From Arthrobacter sp. B3I9 (GTDB lineage Bacteria > Actinomycetota > Actinomycetes > Actinomycetales > Micrococcaceae), in NCBI RefSeq assembly GCF_030816935.1, contig NZ_JAUSYO010000001.1, positions 1,736,001 through 1,800,000 of the forward strand: a stretch of DNA of 64,000 nt. Direction: 5' to 3'. Both the position numbers and the translations under genes were made by a program. The notes under the pieces are model-generated. The model was not told the origin of the DNA and did not search any database. It was given only the letters and a program-made list of their open reading frames with translations. Positions 62,981-64,000 of the stretch are shown one piece after another (within the stretch, counting starts at the first letter, position 1; each line of letters begins with the position of its first letter).

Positions 62981-63009
62981 GGGCGGGCCGGCCTTGAGCC
63001 GGCCCGCCC
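62981..63009. terminator. hairpin between convergent LCP and DUF3515 genes
   Basis: A perfect 12-bp stem, GGGCGGGCCGGC with its complement at 62998-63009, closes a CTTGA loop. It may serve both genes. No T run follows. Confidence 0.7.
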
Positions 63010-63021
63010 AGCACCTGGCGG

Positions 63022-63528
63022 CTACTTGCTGGTCGGAAGGTTCTGCAGGTCTTCCTGGCCCACACAGCCGCGGGTGGCCTTGATCTTTGACGCCGGGGCG
63101 GACAGGTCCGCCAGGACGGTTGCCGAACTGATCTTGTCCGGGTCCATCAGGATCTCGGTGGCCGGTTCACGTCCGAAGGTGGTCAGCGTCCACACCGGAT
63201 CGCCTTCCTTGATAACCCAGTCGACGCCGTTCACCGTGACGCAGCGGTCGGTGGTGGGCCCCGGGACGTTGACGCCGCAGCGCAGGATGACCAACGAGGG
63301 ATCCCCCCAGGCGGCCGTTCCCTGGCTGTTGGTCTTACGCAGCTTGGCTTCGCCGATGGTGTCCGGCAGCGCGACCATCATGGGGGCACAGGCAGCGTCC
63401 GCGCTGTTCTTCGCCGGAGTGACGTCCACAACCGGCGCGCAGGCGGTAAGTGCGGCGGCGGAGGCCGCTGCTATCGCCAAAAGTCGGAGCGGACGTGCGG
63501 AAGCCAAAGCGCGGAACGGGTGCATCAT
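63022..63528 (-). CDS. DUF3515 family lipoprotein
   Basis: A protein of 168 residues with a lipoprotein signal ending in ALTAC (Cys30) and a small external domain with conserved cysteines (DAACAPMMVALPDTI, VILRCGVNVPGPT, DRCVTVNGVDWVI) typical of DUF3515. The family is conserved next to gpsA-ddl in actinobacteria and its role is not known; position suggests the envelope. It is convergent with the LCP gene. Confidence 0.9.
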   Translation of the reverse strand: MMHPFRALASARPLRLLAIAAASAAALTACAPVVDVTPAKNSADAACAPMMVALPDTIGEAKLRKTNSQGTAAWGDPSLVILRCGVNVPGPTTDRCVTVNGVDWVIKEGDPVWTLTTFGREPATEILMDPDKISSATVLADLSAPASKIKATRGCVGQEDLQNLPTSK

Positions 63529-63616
63529 TCCAGCCTATCCCGGTCAGCGCGGCCGGTCCGACCCCCGGCCAGGAGGTCGATCTTACACAAGCTGCGACGA
63601 ATCCCGAAGGGGAATC

Positions 63617-63645
63617 TTGGGCAGTTTGGACTCATCCGGTAGAAT
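63617..63645 (+). promoter_or_regulatory. promoter of the secreted repeat protein
   Basis: TTGGGC (63617-63622) and TAGAAT (63640-63645) are exactly 17 bases apart. Transcription would start near 63652, leaving a leader of about 95 bases. Confidence 0.75.
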
Positions 63646-63746
63646 TGGAAGATCGTGCATTCTGGGGCACTGCCGACAGCGAGGTCAGCTCTGGCCGGAA
63701 TCTGTGTACGGTCGGGATCATCTCGCACAAGGGGGAGGCACTATCC

Positions 63747-64000
63747 ATGGCAGAACGTAGCCGCACGGCACGGTCAGCGCGCGCCGGAATGCTGGCGTTG
63801 GCAATGGGCCTGGCCCTTGTTGGTCCCGTCACCTCCGCCCACGCCGACAGGCCAGTAATTCCCCCAGTCCCCACCTTTGCGACCTCCTCGCCCTCCCCAT
63901 CTCCCACCGCGACCGGCAGCGAGACGGGCGAGGCGACCGGCAGCGAGACGGGCGAGGCGACCGGTGGTGCGGGCGATGTGCCCGGTAGCGGTGCGGGCGA
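63747..64000 (+). CDS. secreted protein with repeat linker, N-terminal part
   Basis: About 84 residues are visible before the window ends. The start MAERSRTARSARAGML, a hydrophobic core (LALAMGLALVGPVTS) and the AHA site at about residue 33 form a classical Sec signal peptide. A Thr/Ser/Pro-rich stretch and two 24-base repeats coding for ATGSETGE follow, then a glycine-rich run. GGGGGAGG lies eight bases upstream of the ATG. Such linkers often lead to a wall-hydrolase or wall-binding domain, which would lie beyond the edge; the function cannot be told. Confidence 0.75.
   Translation, partial: MAERSRTARSARAGMLALAMGLALVGPVTSAHADRPVIPPVPTFATSSPSPSPTATGSETGEATGSETGEATGGAGDVPGSGAG
63909..63956. 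repeat. 24-bp tandem duplication
   Basis: Two exact copies of a unit beginning GCGACCGGCAGCGAGACGGG code for repeated ATGSETGE in the secreted protein; a degenerate third unit follows. Confidence 0.95.

Overview
The window is about 64 kb of high-GC DNA with strong G/C at third codon positions and many start codons that lack a Shine-Dalgarno sequence. Gene families and order point to an actinobacterium of the Micrococcaceae, most likely Arthrobacter sensu lato (Arthrobacter/Pseudarthrobacter). It looks chromosomal: four tRNA genes, housekeeping synthetases and a conserved core block, with no integrase, transposase, phage gene or CRISPR array seen.

Layout. 1-8.4 kb: the start of an RND permease, malate:quinone oxidoreductase, a peptide-type solute-binding lipoprotein, a fasciclin lipoprotein, tRNA-Leu, a Bcp peroxiredoxin, a MarR regulator and an SRPBCC stress-type protein. 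8.4-18.4 kb: a divergent amino-sugar island. Leftward are SIS isomerase/deaminase, ROK kinase, PfkB kinase, class II aldolase and a DeoR repressor; rightward are a sugar ABC importer, nagB and nagA. 18.4-26.3 kb: a degenerate Hpt protein, an ECF sigma factor with a CU044_5270-type partner, a cupredoxin pair, DUF2231, a rhodanese next to tRNA-Lys, a PQQ-type sugar dehydrogenase, a sunset-type membrane protein and a LysR regulator.

26.4-41.5 kb: branched-chain amino acid genes ilvD, ilvBNC with an attenuator, leuB and ilvE, interleaved with serA, an FtsX-type ABC exporter and metG. 41.6-48.1 kb: a metallo-hydrolase, an FAH protein, a multicopper oxidase cluster, and gltX-HAD followed by tRNA-Gln and tRNA-Glu. 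48.2-51.6 kb: twin dynamin-like membrane GTPases, the first with a frameshift. 52.2-55.2 kb: an IclR regulator (NdgR/LtbR type) divergent from leuCD. 55.3-57 kb: a DUF222/HNH protein. 57.5-63.5 kb: the cell-envelope block murA, plsC-like acyltransferase, gpsA, ddl, LCP and DUF3515. A secreted repeat protein runs off the right edge.

How they work together. The ilv and leu genes share a sequence, TARTGAGACG, at the ilvD, ilvB, leuB and leuC/IclR promoters, so the IclR protein is the likely common regulator; ilvBNC is also controlled by a valine-rich leader peptide and terminator. The amino-sugar island carries repeated GATTGTTT elements over both divergent promoters, most simply operators for its own DeoR protein. 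It encodes both a GlcNAc-type (NagA/NagB) and a tagatose-type (SIS deaminase, PfkB, aldolase) route. Many genes have a -10 hexamer that places transcription start on the initiation codon, which suggests leaderless mRNAs.
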